Counted from the first letter of the stretch, positions 1 to 12,999 are shown. The stretch is 64,000 nucleotides of DNA from Trachythela sp. YZ-2020 (GCA_016169945.1 JADLSH010000388.1:7948501-8012500); one strand, 5' to 3'. Translations and numbers: made by a program. The notes: generated by a model from the sequence alone, not told the origin.

Positions 1-1911
1 GTTAGCAAGTGAGAGTTTACATGAGAGTTAGCAAGTGAGAGTTTGCATGAGAGTTAACAAGTGAGAGTTTACATGAGAGTTAACAAGTGAGAGTTTGTAT
101 GAGAGTTAGCAAGTGAGAGTTTACATGAGAGTTAGCAAGTGAGAGTTTGTATGAGAGTTAGCAAGTGAGAGTTTACATGAGAGTTAGCAAGTGAGAGTTT
201 ACATGAGAGTTAGCAAGTGAGAGTTTGCATGAGAGTTAGCAAGTGAGAGTTTGCATGAGAGTTAGCAAGTGAGAGTTTGCATGAGAGTTGGCAAGTGAGA
301 GTTTACATGAGAGTTAGCAAGTGAGAGTTTGCATGAGAGTTAACAAGTGAGAGTTTACATGAGAGTTAGCAAGTGAGAGTTTGCATGAGAGTTAACAAGT
401 GAGAGTTTACATGAGAGTTAACAAGTGAGAGTTTGTATGAGAGTTAGCAAGTGAGAGTTTGTATGAGAGTTAGCAAGTGAGAGTTTACATGAGAGTTAGC
501 AAGTGAGAGTTTGTATGAGAGTTAGCAAGTGAGAGTTTACATGAGAGTTAGCAAGTGAGAGTTTGTATGAGAGTTAGCAAGTGAGAGTTTGTATGAGAGT
601 TAGCAAGTGAGAGTTTACATGAGAGTTAGCAAGTGAGAGTTTGCATGAGAGTTAGCAAGTGAGAGTTTGCATGAGAGTTAGCAAGTGAGAGTTTACATGA
701 GAGTTAGCAAGTGAGAGTTTGCATGAGAGTTAACAAGTGAGAGTTTACATGAGAGTTAACAAGTGAGAGTTTGTATGAGAGTTAGCAAGTGAGAGTTTAC
801 ATGAGAGTTAACAAGTGAGAGTTAGCAAGTGAGAGTTAACAAGTGAGAGTTAGCAAGTGAGAGTTTGCATGAGAGTTGGCAAGTGAGAGTTTACATGAGA
901 GTTAGCAAGTGAGAGTTTGCATGAGAGTTAACAAGTGAGAGTTTACATGAGAGTTAACAAGTGAGAGTTTGTATGAGAGTTAGCAAGTGAGAGTTTACAT
1001 GAGAGTTAACAAGTGAGAGTTAGCAAGTGAGAGTTTGCATGAGAGTTAGCAAGTGAGAGTTTACATGAGAGTTAACAAGTGAGAGTTTGCATGAGAGTTA
1101 GCAAGTGAGAGTTTACATGAGAGTTAGCAAGTGAGAGTTTGCATGAGAGTTAACAAGTGAGAGTTTGTATGAGAGTTAGCAAGTGAGAGTTTGTATGAGA
1201 GTTGGCAAGTGAGAGTTTGTATGAGAGTTAGCAAGTGAGAGTTTACATGAGAGTTAACAAGTGAGAGTTTACATGAGAGTTAGCAAGTGAGAGTTTACAT
1301 GAGAGTTAGCAAGTGAGAGTTTACATGAGAGTTAGCAAGTGAGAGTTTACATGAGAGTTAGCAAGTGAGAGTTTGCATGAGAGTTTACATGAGAGTTTGC
1401 ATGAGAGTTTACATGAGAGTTTGCATGAGAGTTTGCATGAGAGTTTACATGAGAGTTTGCATGAGAGTTTGCATGAGAGTTGGCAAGCGAGAGTTTACAT
1501 GAGAGTTAACAAGTGAGAGTTTACATGAGAGTTAGCAAGTGAGAGTTTACATGAGAGTTAGCAAGTGAGAGTTTACATGAGAGTTAGCAAGTGAGAGTTT
1601 GCATGAGAGTTTACATGAGAGTTTGCATGAGAGTTTACATGAGAGTTTACATGAGAGTTTGCATGAGAGTTGGCAAGCGAGAGTTTACATGAGAGTTAAC
1701 AAGTGAGAGTTTACATGAGAGTTAGCAAGTGAGAGTTTACATGAGAGTTAGCAAGTGAGAGTTTACATGAGAGTTAGCAAGTGAGAGTTTGCATGAGAGT
1801 TTACATGAGAGTTTGCATGAGAGTTTACATGAGAGTTTGCATGAGAGTTTGCATGAGAGTTTACATGAGAGTTTGCATGAGAGTTGGCAAGCGAGAGTTT
1901 ACATGAGAGTT
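1..1911. repeat. Satellite array of alternating 14-bp and 12-bp modules
   Basis: The array alternates a 14-bp module (gttagcaagtgaga, variants gttaac/gttggc) with a 12-bp module (gtttacatgaga, variants ttgc/ttgt), giving a 26-bp dimer that fills the left edge and continues outside the window. Near 1375-1480, 1600-1670 and 1790-1880 only the 12-mer is repeated. A marker variant (tggcaagcga) recurs at 1481, 1671 and 1885, which shows a younger higher-order unit of about 190-214 bp at the right end. One frame reads as repeated His-Glu-Ser-Leu; this is a by-product of the repeat and not a protein. Confidence 0.97.
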
Positions 1912-1924
1912 TCATCAATTCTTA

Positions 1925-2060
1925 TGCCCCGGTCAAACGAGAACAGGAGTTGCAAGATATCAAAATTTGAACGAACCAATGGTGATGAGAGTTGGCGGTC
2001 AAACGCGATCGAGAGTTGCAGTTCTCATCGACTTTCATCAACTCTCGTTTGACCTGGGCG
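1925..2060. mobile_element. Short inverted-repeat (MITE-like) element at the satellite edge
   Basis: The left end gccccggtcaaacgaga and the right end tctcgtttgacctgggc are inverted copies with one mismatch over 17 bases. A third related copy (gcggtcaaacgcga) lies inside near 1995. The core repeats the gagagtt heptamer typical of the neighbouring satellite. No coding capacity is seen, so it would be non-autonomous. Confidence 0.6.
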
Positions 2061-5000
2061 TTATTAAGATATTTACCTCTATGAGGTGGGCAGGAGCGAA
2101 AATTTGTTGTTACTAACTGATAATTGCTTTCAAACTGACAGAATAGATCTGTTATATATGATGCAGTAATTAATTTTTCAGAGAGAATTTAATAATGGAT
2201 GTTTCATTTTTTGACATTTAGATAAATGAGTAAGAGTTATGAAATCTTGCATATGTGGAATGATAACACGCTTTGGTTTATGTCGTGAACTACGCATGGT
2301 ATTGTGTTGGGTGGATGAACAGAAGTTTGCTATTATCTCTTTAAATCATTGCTGCGTGGTGATATTCAGTCACTTGAAAACCTTTTCAGGTAGGTTTGAT
2401 ACTTCATAATATAAAGTTCTTGACTTTAACAAATTTTGATACCTGATCAAAGTGTCTTCAGACGATCGAAGGACCGTTTTTGAAACGTCCAATATTTCTC
2501 GAACATTTCCAATTCTAGGCTGATTAATAACTTGATATGGGTAAATATTCGGCTAGATTTTGGGCATCTCGCTCGATGGATTTTGTAGATGGGAATTTCG
2601 AGCGAAAATGATATACATATTTTAGACCTAACCATGCAACTATAGACCCTTCCAGCTAGAGGATATAATTCTGGTAAAAATATGGTAAGTGTTTTTACAC
2701 ACGAGATTTGGTGAATACTCCCAATTGCATGATCAACTGAACTTACCTATGGCTAAGTTAGATATGGTGTGTTTCACTGGGTTATAATACTGAAAAACGT
2801 CCGCGTGTATATTATCTTAAGCGTTATACATGCAGATGTTTAATAGCGGACATTTTGGCTAGACGGTAGATTAGTTGTAATCTTTTTTTAAGAACTTGCA
2901 AACAAACAGATCTGGAAGTCTTTATGTTTCAAAAAGAATCCTATCCAGTTATAGAAACATTTATTTGTTTATCGTCACTATACATTAAGAGCAGTTATTT
3001 TAATTAATTTTTCACGACAACATCAAGTTAACGAACTTTTCTTCTGTAGTGAGCAGCTGTTTGGAGTGTGTTTTAAAACCTAAAACTCACTCAACAATTG
3101 AAATTTAATTTCTTCTATCGAAGATATGATTTGGAAATTTCTCAACATTTAATGTAATGATTGAGAGAACACAGAATGCACATTGCCATTGATTGGCATG
3201 TCTTGTTTTAACAAATGGTAACAATTAACGTTATTTAGTTGTTAATTTTCCATCTGTTGAAAGATTTATCCCACCAGCACTGACCTTCGCATACTTTTCA
3301 CCTTGTCTATATATAGCTGCCAGTCACCTTACGTCATCGCCTCATGTTCAATTCATTGAATAGGAGATGTCCGAGTTGCGAACACTTATACAGGGAGGAA
3401 CCCTCCCCTCCCCACTGTCCTCCCCACCGGTCCCCAGAATATCTTCCAGCCTTTGAATTATTGCTGTAAATACAGAGGTTTTACAACCGTGAAAGCCTTG
3501 CTTCATTGCTTGAATTTCAGCAAACTTGCATTAAATTTAAGTCAAAAAAACGTTAATAGCAGCTGCAAAAGAGCGGGAATGTGAGGGCAACCTAAATTAT
3601 ATTCGTACCCCAATATTTCGCGAAGTTTCCGCCTTCGGATTTTCCCTATTTGCAATTGAAGTTTCATCCGAATATACGTTGATCTTAATTTGCCATTTTT
3701 ATCGTCTAGTTTCTTGGATGAATCTACACTTTCCCCCCAAGGATAATTAGTGCTACTCCTAGGTGGCCATAATATTATGTACAAAAATGCCTTAGACAGT
3801 TAATCCTATAACTTGATTGCCATTCTATACCATGATATTGAAACTTGTTAACATATTTTCATGGAGCATAATAATATGTTCGATATAAAGCTTTTATAAT
3901 ATGTTCGATATAAAGCTTCTCGTGAGTGGCTTTGCTATTGGATGGACAAAAGCGCACAAAAGTACTAGACAATTCTTCTATTATATCTTGTAAAGCTAGG
4001 TTTACATTAAAAAATACGAGGTAAACGTCATCTGACGACATCATTAACTGAACGATTGTCATTAACATTCGGCAAAACCTGAAATCAATCTGACAAATCG
4101 CCAAGTGTAAACGTACCTGTAATAAGATATTGTACTGGTGTTGTCGATCAACCACTGAATACTTTGAAGGAAATCCTCTGAGAGAGACCCCACATCTTGT
4201 AAATATTTTTTACTCAACTTTATGGTGAATCTAAAGCTAGGCTGGTCCACACTACCATAGTTACGGTGGTTAAATTCCGAAATTAAACTATAGAAGTGCT
4301 TTGCACAGGTGTTTCTATTCGCCGTGCTCGCTTGACGAAGGCCCTTGTCTAAAATTTATCCGGTTTAACTGTCATTCATAAGAGCACTTCAACCAAGCAT
4401 GCTATAGGCGAAGATACCCAAACTGCGGAACTGATTAAAAAGTCCTTGGGATTTGATTCTCTGTTGTCTGAAAAATCTAATGAGATTATAAGCTCAGATT
4501 TTTCAGGATGTTAATAGTTAAAGAAGACCAAGAGTTTTATATCAAGCCGCCGACATCAAAGTTTAAAGACTTTATATACGGACTAATTACCCTTTACCGA
4601 AAGAGGATAAGTATTAACCTCATTTAACTCCATTGTATAATCTTTATTTTCTTTCTTAGATCCCTGGTTAATGCACGCAAGTTGGTAAAGAGTACTTCAT
4701 TAAAATACTGAGATTATATTTTGTTTAACTTTGGGATTACACCCTTATTGATTACAGGTTTGTGCTATAAATGAGTACTGTATTAAGTTTTCTCTTGCAC
4801 CTGCGGTATATCTACCACTCGTCACACTAAACTCACTTTATTTATACTTGGTTAACGAAATGTCGGTAAATATGGTATAGGTAGGCTTACCTCAAATCTT
4901 CACTACTGTAGGACAATCCCGCATAGGGTAAAAAGGACGGTAGGGAATATTTTGAGGTAACTTTACTATATGTCTTATGCACTCTTATCCTCGTTTACCT

Positions 5001-7860
5001 GAGGTTTTCGTTTCTCACTGACTGAAAAGTATGCAATATTTCCGTGGCGGCCATGAGACAAAATGATCATCTTAACGGGTCAAGCATCCGACTGATCGGA
5101 GACACAATTTAATCCAGTTAAAGAGTTCAACGTTTATAGAATTTGTTCTCCCATTCTATTCAGAGTTAATAATCTAAAAAATCGCCCGGTTCCTACTATT
5201 GTATATGTCAGCCTGAGAACTGAACCAACATAATTCATTTAAGCAATGTTTAATTGAACACCAACGCGGAAACAATTTTCTGAGGAGGTTTATTCAAACT
5301 TGATACGAAGGCGTTCCCACCCTTTCCTGTCATTGTTTCTTGCACAGCTTGTTAACTTGATACTTCCTCGTTGAAGAGCACGTAAATTGCGCCAAAATGC
5401 AAATGCTAGTAATCTATTCCAATAAGTAGTTATATTTATAGGTGCAAACGTATAAAGTGACTCTGAAAACAATTCAAGACATTAGAAAGATGCGGCGTTA
5501 TAAGTGGTGATAGGAATTGCTAGACGCGTAGGTTTGGGAGTGTAAAAGTTCTCCCGAAATACAACATCCTGATTAATTTCTCTGAAAATGTTGAGTCATC
5601 AACATTTCTGGAAGTTTTCAAATTGCCAGGTCAACCTGTTATACCAAAAACCTAAACGCCAAATGACCTTGGTAAATAAAGTGGTAATTGTTCATTAAAC
5701 TCTCTCTTTGACCTCACAGGATTTCTCCGGGTACATCGGTTTTCCTTCTGTAGTAACAATGGACCAACAAGGCTGGTTATTGCAGCTGGATCTCAGGGGG
5801 GAATAGTTTAGAACTGATAGAGTATTCCTATAAACGAAGTTAGTTTAGTTCAGGTTTCAAGACTGCCATCGATAGTTAGGGATGGCGATCACTGTACCTC
5901 TATAAAGAACAGTTCAGAACTAAAAAAGCTAGTTTTTTCAACCTATAATCTTGGGGTTAAACAGGTCAAACCTGCTCCCACGATAGAGGCGTGTTTTGTA
6001 TCGGTCACCATAGAGATTATCATCTTAGTTTAATAAGTGGTATAGTTTGGGCTTATTTTGAGATCTATAAAGAGATGTCAAGATGAGTCAAGAGATCCTA
6101 TACTTAGACATTTAATTGCTTGTCACGTTCAGTCAATCTGTTGTATTTCATTGAATTATCCCATTTATCTGTTCTAATCAAACTGACTGTTGTGAGTTAG
6201 GCTTCACGTTCATTCGTCAAACCCCACGCGAAATTGTGTTATAAGGCAGTAAAATAAAAACTGTAATGTCAAATTATTCTTTTGGCATAAGAAAAAGAAT
6301 ATAAAGCGGCGATGGCAACTGCCCTGTATTAAAGTTTTATTACTTGGTTTTCGAAAATCTCTGACGTAATAAGATATAAACCAATGGTAGGGGAAGGCGA
6401 CTTAACATTGCTCCATTGTGTAAGTTTTGTATGCATGAGTACACGCCACCCACACTTGACTTCGTCATTTAAGAACTGCATTATAGACGAAGCTATCAAG
6501 TGTTGATAAATGTTCTTTACATGTTGAGATCAAATATTGAGTCGAGAAGGTAACAAATTTGATAAAATTCGAGTTTATGGACTCTTTCTCTGATGGTAAA
6601 CTTTTCCAGATGGTTATTTATGAATTTTACTTTTTTTTAAAGGTACTAGCTCCCACGAGTTCATGTCAAGTCAAAGTTGGTGATCACATCAAGAAAACAA
6701 CAAAACTTTGTAAGTTTTATTCTCAATCATTGTTACATTAAAACAGTCATTTGACCTGTATCTTCATTCTATTGCATGGTCTAACATTGTCACATATCAG
6801 TTTCAAAGAGAGTTCCTACACATTGACAAAAGAAGTGATGACTAGGATTAGACCTCTTACTTCAAGACAACTTAAAGTTATTATCTGAAAAATGCATTAA
6901 AAACACGTTTCGAGCAACATAACTTGCCTTTCCTCGAAACGTTTTCATCTTTTTCACGTGAGTTCAGGCACAAACCACAATTATGTAGAATACTATATCT
7001 ACGATGGACCCCCACGTTCGAAATAACCTGCTAATACTAATATACTGAGGGTGCAATATTTATTTAGTCAGTAGGATATGAGATTATGAATATGTACTGT
7101 ACGTTAACAAGTTTAAATATTACCTCAATAATTTCCCAAGGCCAAGCTCAATTTAAAAACCACGTTGGTGGATATCGTGTTTAATACCGGAGTATTTTAA
7201 TAAAGTTCTCGACGCACTTAGACGATCTATAATAGGATCATGATTCTACTTTTATCATAAAGATAAGAAGACCATCCGCCATTGAGTCAAATACCACCAT
7301 GCTCGAGCTTTGACTGTTTTGATTAAGCTGCCGATTGTTCGTGTCTAAAAAATATTAAAAACACTATTTTTTCACGTTTTCGTGTCTTCATGTTCAAATG
7401 ATTAAAATGTTTCGCAAGTATGAAATATTTTAGCATGCTTTGTTAAATCGTACAGTGTCTTTCTTCGGAAGTGCATGTAGTAGTGCTTGAGATAATTATA
7501 GAACAACAATAATTCTTTATGTAGATCAACTTTGCTATGTTTTTGTTTTGAAGTTTTGTGGTTTGAGAGATAGAAGCAGTCTTTGTTGACTTAATTAATG
7601 TCTAAGTAGTTTTAAGTATAGGTTTAATACCGGATATTGCTAATTGGTTTGATAAACGAAACAAATTATTCATTTTAAGCGTATAAATATTTGAAACTTG
7701 TGAGATTTATTTCGAGACTTTGTCGATATGATGTGTATTATTGATGCGATACATATTCGAATTATAACAAATGTATATTGCAGTTGCTAGTGGTGGCACT
7801 AGGAGTGGTGTATGTACTTTTCACCTCTGATACTGAGGTTCCATTCCTTTTGTTGTATTT
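2061..7860. other. Long stretch without a supported gene
   Basis: I find no exon set with consistent splice phases and no recognisable protein. It contains a direct repeat of a 23-bp unit (taatatgttcgatataaagc and flank) at about 3869-3918, and a repeat fragment at 5718-5850 that shares its 'ttctccgggta...' core with 8025-8070. A TATA-like tctatatatagc lies at about 3306, but no gene follows it that I can identify. Short open frames here look like chance. Confidence 0.5.
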
Positions 7861-7875
7861 GAAAAGAATGTTTCC

Positions 7876-8670
7876 AGGGCCTTCGCTCGAAACGTCGAAG
7901 TTCTTGATGAATTTTTCATGAATTTTGATCCTAAAAGCTGAAGCTTACTGTATAGACGCTACTTACACTGGCACCAGACGTTCACGATGTTTCCAGATTG
8001 ACTCTACCAAACGTACAAACTCCACAGGTTTTCTCTGGGTAGCCCGATTTCCTCCTGTAGTCAACACTGACCAGTACGATCTAGATCCATTCACTCGAAC
8101 AGATACTGCATGCATGAACGTCAGTCACCAAGATGAAAGGCACATGTACTATGCCAATAACACCCTTATTAAGATGAAGATTACATAATGTAGGTGTTTA
8201 GTGTTATCATATACCGGTATGTGTTATCTGCATATTATACAGCCTCTACGCTCAAACAACACGTGACTAGGTTTGTGACGAATTTGTATCACTGAAAAAA
8301 TGTCCCATTTTAATGTGAAAACTTTTTATTGAAATGAAAGGGCGTGATTTTCTTCTCACCGCAATTTATGATGTTGTAAAAAAACCCAAAGCTCATATAT
8401 TCGATTCTTGCAAGAGTGAGACTCGCACATACATTGAGACTCTTTGATACGAGTTTTTTTCTTGTCTATATTCATTTATCATATTTTACGACCTTGGACG
8501 TGCATGTCGTACCAGTGTAGGTAGCGTCTGTCAAGTCTTTAGGATCAAACTACCTCAAACTACCTTCAACATTGAAGAACTTCGACGTTTTCGAGTTAAT
8601 TTCCAGACGAAGGGCCTTCGCTCGAAACGTCGAAGTTCTTGTTGAGTTTTTTAGGTAGTTTGATCCTAAA
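7876..8670. mobile_element. Pair of inverted MITE-like copies sharing a 'cgaaacgtcgaagttcttg' core
   Basis: Positions 8538-8669 form a compact element with inverted ends (tttaggatcaaactacct / aggtagtttgatcctaaa) and an inner inverted pair (gaagaacttcgacgttt / cgaaacgtcgaagttct). A partial copy lies at 7876-7938, and the flank following it (tatagacgctacttacactg) is found inverted at about 8512-8530. The two copies therefore face each other. Related hairpins occur at 38107-38205 and 38930-39030, with a decayed one near 11262. Confidence 0.65.
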
Positions 8671-8705
8671 ACCGCGCAGCTCTTTTTACGACCTGTCTTT
8701 CGCTT

Positions 8706-9215
8706 ACAGTACTTGCTTTTATATAATACATGTACGTGCATGCATTCTAACGAAAGCCCTTGATCTTTCGCTTACAGTAGCTACTTGCTATTATATAATA
8801 TTTGTGCATGCATTCTAACGAAAGCCCTTGATCTTTCGCTTACAGTACTTGCTATTATATAATACATGTGCATGCATTCTAACGAAAGCCCTTGATCTTT
8901 CGCTTACAGTAGCTACTTGCTATTATATAATATTTGTGCATGCATTCTGACGAAGGCCCTTGATCTTTCGCTTGTACTTGCTATTATATAATACATGTGC
9001 ATGCATTCTAACGAAAGCCCATTATCTTTCGCTTGCAGTACTGTGCTATTATATAATACATGTGCATGCATTCTGACGAAGGCCCTTGATCTTTCGCTTG
9101 TACTTGCTATTATATAATACATGTGCATGCATTCTGACGAAGGCCCTTGATCTTTCGCTTGTACTTGATATAATACATGTGCATGCATTCTGACGAAGGC
9201 CCTTGATCTTTCACA
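8706..9215. repeat. Minisatellite of about 57-68 bp, 8 copies
   Basis: The landmark gcatgcattct recurs at about 8738, 8806, 8870, 8938, 8999, 9064, 9124 and 9181. Each unit also carries (ga)cgaa(a/g)gcccttgatctttcgc and an AT-rich ttgctattatataata stretch. Length variation comes from presence or absence of the 'acagtagcta' segment. The array lies about 300 bp upstream of the Wnt coding start. Confidence 0.93.
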
Positions 9216-9528
9216 CAAAATCTTCTCATGCTTCCGTTAAAATCAATATTTGTTTGTTTGTCAAAGTGTTTATTTTACTTAAACCATCATCGACGCCGAG
9301 TGTCAATTGAATTAACCTGACGTTCTTTTGAAGGCTGCCGCCTATTCAAGTGATGTCTAATTATTATAAACAGCTTGTATGAAATAATGCTTGGTTTACG
9401 GAAATGATTCGCAGATTGCTCCTTTTATTTTCATGTCATTCATTCACCCATTAATTGACTGTAAACATCGTCTGCTTTTTCTAGGTCCTCGCCTTCGCGT
9501 TCTTTCACTTAAAAAAAGTCGTCACGAA

Positions 9529-12506
9529 ATGGCGATACTCGTGTTTCTTCTTAGCTTCATTCTGCACTGTGTTGCCGCAGATAGATGGATGTAAGTATAA
9601 TCTACTTTTTATTAAATCTACATGATTTGTATTGATAAAAATTCAGGTAGAAAGCTTTACTTTAGATTATCTATATTTCACTCTTACCTGGATTGCGGTT
9701 GCGTTGGTCTCAAAATAAGCTTAAACCTCTTATGACAAACGAACAAATTTGACAAATGCACCCTTAGTCCCATGTGTGTTAAACTGCTTATCTCAGACGT
9801 GAAGTTTTAATCAATTTCAAATTTTTCCTCCAAGCAAGGCCGCCAACATTTTCTTTCTTGATAAAATCTAAAACTTTGGGGGTCATGGTAGTTAGAAATA
9901 GACCGTATCGTTCTTTGATTTTGCGCCCCAAATTCTACATATAAAAGTTAAGGTGCCTTTTCAACGTGCATGCACGCTTTGGCAGAGAAGAACAACATGA
10001 CGTGTAGTGACGTTTAGGTTACAATACTGCATAATAGTTTGGCTGATTTGAAGTTCTTACAGTTTAGAGAATACCGTTTTTTCTATAATAAATTCTCTCT
10101 AGCCTATACATAAAGGGGTTCCAAGTTTTTTAACAAAGGTCATGCAGAAAAATTTATGTATTCCAGTGAAAATCTGAACATGTTTTTGAAGATCGTTAGG
10201 CTCCAATCGTTTCCTGGACTTCAAGATAGATTCATAACCATTGTTGGCAAATATATCTCTGGATTAGCGGTGATTTACAGAGGTTTACGCGCTCTTTGAA
10301 GGAGCGACTGTTGCGTTTGGCGGCATGTTTCATCTACATGAAAACGTGGCATGCTTCAGGCAAAAGTGAAGACATGTATCCTCAACCACTTAAATCTATC
10401 GTTAACTAGTAATCACTAGTTTTTATTCATATTCTCAAGCAATCAAAACTGTTTGGACATCCAGGAACCGTAACCCTTAATAATCTTAGGGTTAAGTTGA
10501 TAATTTAGCAATGTTTTGAATGCCATTTAATTGCCCATTTATTAAGATAGCGATAAACGATTGAAGACAAGTCTAGAGTATAATTGAGATGTTTGTAATG
10601 CCGCAATGTCGCCATTAAGTCCATTTATAGACTATAATGTAGATATATGTTGCGTAACGTTCTACGCTTACACTGATTTGTGTAGCTTTAAGACCCAATA
10701 CAGAGGACCCAATATATATCATTTTCCTTGCCTTCATTTGCCTTCCGGTCATGTTGAAAAGGCCGTTGTACCGTATCAAGGTTTTTCAAGCATGATACAA
10801 AACGATCAAACTATTTGAAAGACTGATTAAAACCCTGTGACTGTGCATGAATAGTTCTTTTTATATTGCGGTAGACGTGAAATATAATTTTAACTCCTGC
10901 ATGAAAGTAATTTATTTTACTCTTTGCAATGAGTTTGTCATTTTAATAGCTGTACGATATGATTTGTAACTTGCAATAATCTTCACTATAGGTCTATCGC
11001 TCTAAGTGGTTCCACATTTAAAAATGAAAAAACGTGCCAGAATTTGAAAGGATTAAACAGAAAACAAATCCGTGTTTGTAAACGAAATGTTGAACTCATG
11101 ATTAGTGTGAAGAAAGGAGCGGAAATGGCAATCCAGGAATGTCAACATCAATTCAAATATCGAAAATGGAATTGTACCACCATTAATAAGGAGAACGAAC
11201 CTGTGTTTGGGAATGCTTTAAATAAAGGTAAGACTTGTTTTAACGAATTTCGAATGGAAGGGCCATCGCTCGAAACTTTGAAGTGTTTCAATAGTTTTCA
11301 GGTAGTTGAGATAACCACGACGGCTAACTATAATATAATAGATTATTTTCACTGTGCCATGCTGGCCCACGCTGGCCACGCACAACCAATAATGTCGCAG
11401 TTGATTTTATATCATTCATGAATGGTACATGGTGTGACAGTCCTATATGTCAGTGCCAAAGTTTTCTCCTGAAGCAATAAGAGATAAAGAGGAAGCACAG
11501 TTTAGAACTGATTGAGTGAACTAAAGTTTACTCTAAGTTAGATATTTCATAGAGTAACGATTGTGTCTTTCCTAAACCAGGGACGAGGGAAGCAGCGTTT
11601 GTCTACGCCATCGCAGCGGCTTCGGTCTCCTACTCCGTGACTAAAGCCTGTACATCCGGGGACCTTAAAAGTTGTTCATGCGACCGCTCATTTAAGACAA
11701 AAGAAAGAAAGAAGACGAAACAACAAAACTGGCGATGGGCAGGCTGCAGTGATAATGTACATTTTGGAAATAGTTTTTCAAAAAGTTTTCTTGATGCCAG
11801 AGTTCGTGAGAGACAACATTTTAGTCGCTCTAGAATTCTCATGAATCTGCATAATAACGAGGCTGGACGCAGGGTAAGTTCATCTCTGGTTGATCATTTT
11901 TACTATATTTTCCTAAACCATGTTAATTTGGCAGTTGTAGAAAATGTTGGGTAATGGTATTATCTATGTTTATATATTAAGGATGAATTTATATTCTGAT
12001 TGGTATAGTAATTACTGATATTCATCGTTTTACTTTAGATTTTGCTAAACAATATGGTAAAGGCATGTAAATGTCACGGAGTATGTGGTACATGCTCTCT
12101 TAAAACATGCTGGAGACGTCTACCACCAATCAGACAAGTTGGTGACAAACTGAAAGAAAAATTTGATGGTGCAAGTTTGGTGAAAGAGGCTAACACGGGA
12201 GGAAGACGAATCTTAGTTCCAAAATATGAAAAGTTAAAACCACCAACGATATCAGATTTAGTTTATCTTGATCCTTCACCAAACTTCTGTAGTCCTAACA
12301 AAGCCACTGGTTCTCTTGGTACTTCAGGCCGTGCCTGCAAACTGGGTTCCCGAGCTATAGATGGATGTGATCTGTTGTGCTGTGGTAGAGGATATACAAC
12401 CAAAACTGTGGTTATTGAAGAGAAATGTAACTGTACATTCAAGTGGTGTTGTTATGTACGTTGTCAGACTTGTAAACGTCGAGTCACAGTTCATACATGT
12501 CGATGA
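9529..12506 (+). CDS. WNT4: Wnt ligand, Wnt4-like, with Ser-to-Cys at the lipid-attachment site
   Basis: This is a secreted Wnt signalling ligand of 352 residues. Exons 9529-9590, 10992-11227, 11581-11873 and 12039-12506 join in phase with GT-AG borders. The protein starts with a hydrophobic signal peptide (MAILVFLLSFILHCVAA). It has the Wnt hallmarks: QxxxC near the N-terminus, IQECQHQF, RKWNC, GTREAAFVYAI, GCSDN, LMNLHNNEAGR, KTCW, DLVYLDPSPNFC, GTSGRAC, DGCDLLCCGRGY and a cysteine-rich end in HTCR. GTREAAFVYAI, RQVGDKLKEKFDGA and DLVYLDPSP favour Wnt4 over other subfamilies; this comes from memory of the family and not from a tree. In the central motif CKCHGVCGTC, Cys213 occupies the position of the serine that PORCN acylates in nearly all Wnts. 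The second serine of the usual motif is Thr215. A decayed hairpin repeat sits in intron 2. Confidence 0.93.
11255..11325. mobile_element. Decayed hairpin-repeat fragment in Wnt intron 2
   Basis: The stretch gggccatcgctcgaaacttt ... ttcaggtagttgagat is a degraded relative of the 8538-8669 element (gggccttcgctcgaaacgtc ... ttaggtagtttgatc). It starts about 30 bases after the exon 2 donor. Confidence 0.5.
12084..12086 (+). other. WNT4: Wnt acylation-site codon read as cysteine (TGT)
   Basis: The codon is TGT in the motif CHG-V-C-GTC, where Wnts normally have CHGxSGSC. One base change from TCT or AGT would produce it. The surrounding cysteines and reading frame are intact. Confidence 0.85.
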
Positions 12507-12990
12507 CGTCATCAACAATTTGATGTTGGAAAACTGTATTTTGTAGCTGAGATTTCAACAAAGTATATTTATTTTTTAGATATATGGGATATAACATTTG
12601 TACAATAAGATGTTTATTTTAATATTAGCATGAGGGTTTTTATCATTTTAATGTTCAATTTTCTATTGTGTATTTAGACGTATTATTTCACTGACACTGT
12701 ATTAGACGCTTCTTGTTAACAAGGTAGAAAACGACGTGAATTGAGGCTATATTAATTACATATTTCATATAAGCAAATGTCATAGGGAATTTAAAGTTTG
12801 CTCCAAAATTTCTATTATTTGTTGTTTATTGAGTTTCTCACTCATTGGTGAGTGGATTTCCCAACAGGCTATTGCCCAATTGATAGGGGATCCTAGGTAC
12901 CTACGATTTTAACGTCCTTATCCGAGAAGACGCGAAAATCTAACCATTCACTGATGTCAATGTAAAGGTAGCACTTTCTCCTCAATTATT
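12507..12990. other. Wnt 3' flank, no further gene seen
   Basis: AT-rich sequence following the Wnt stop codon, presumably the 3' UTR. No clear canonical AATAAA is seen close to the stop, so the transcript end is not defined. No other coding signal is visible. Confidence 0.4.
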
Positions 12991-12999
12991 TTAAGACCA

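Noticed and set aside
1789..2052. Open frame of repeated His-Glu-Ser-Leu
   Set aside because: It comes only from the 12-bp satellite module being divisible by three; there is no splice or start context, and it runs into a transposon.
3300..3460. TATA-like box with a CRE-like acgtcatc downstream, possible promoter
   Set aside because: No gene or first exon follows that I can support.
5290..5472. Minus-strand frame ending KGWERLRIKFE
   Set aside because: Protein-like composition but no start context, no splice partner and no family; possibly transposon debris.
8913..9218. Minus-strand frame with repeated RAFVRMHAHVLY
   Set aside because: It follows the ~62-bp minisatellite unit, and copies of other length break it. 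No protein gene.
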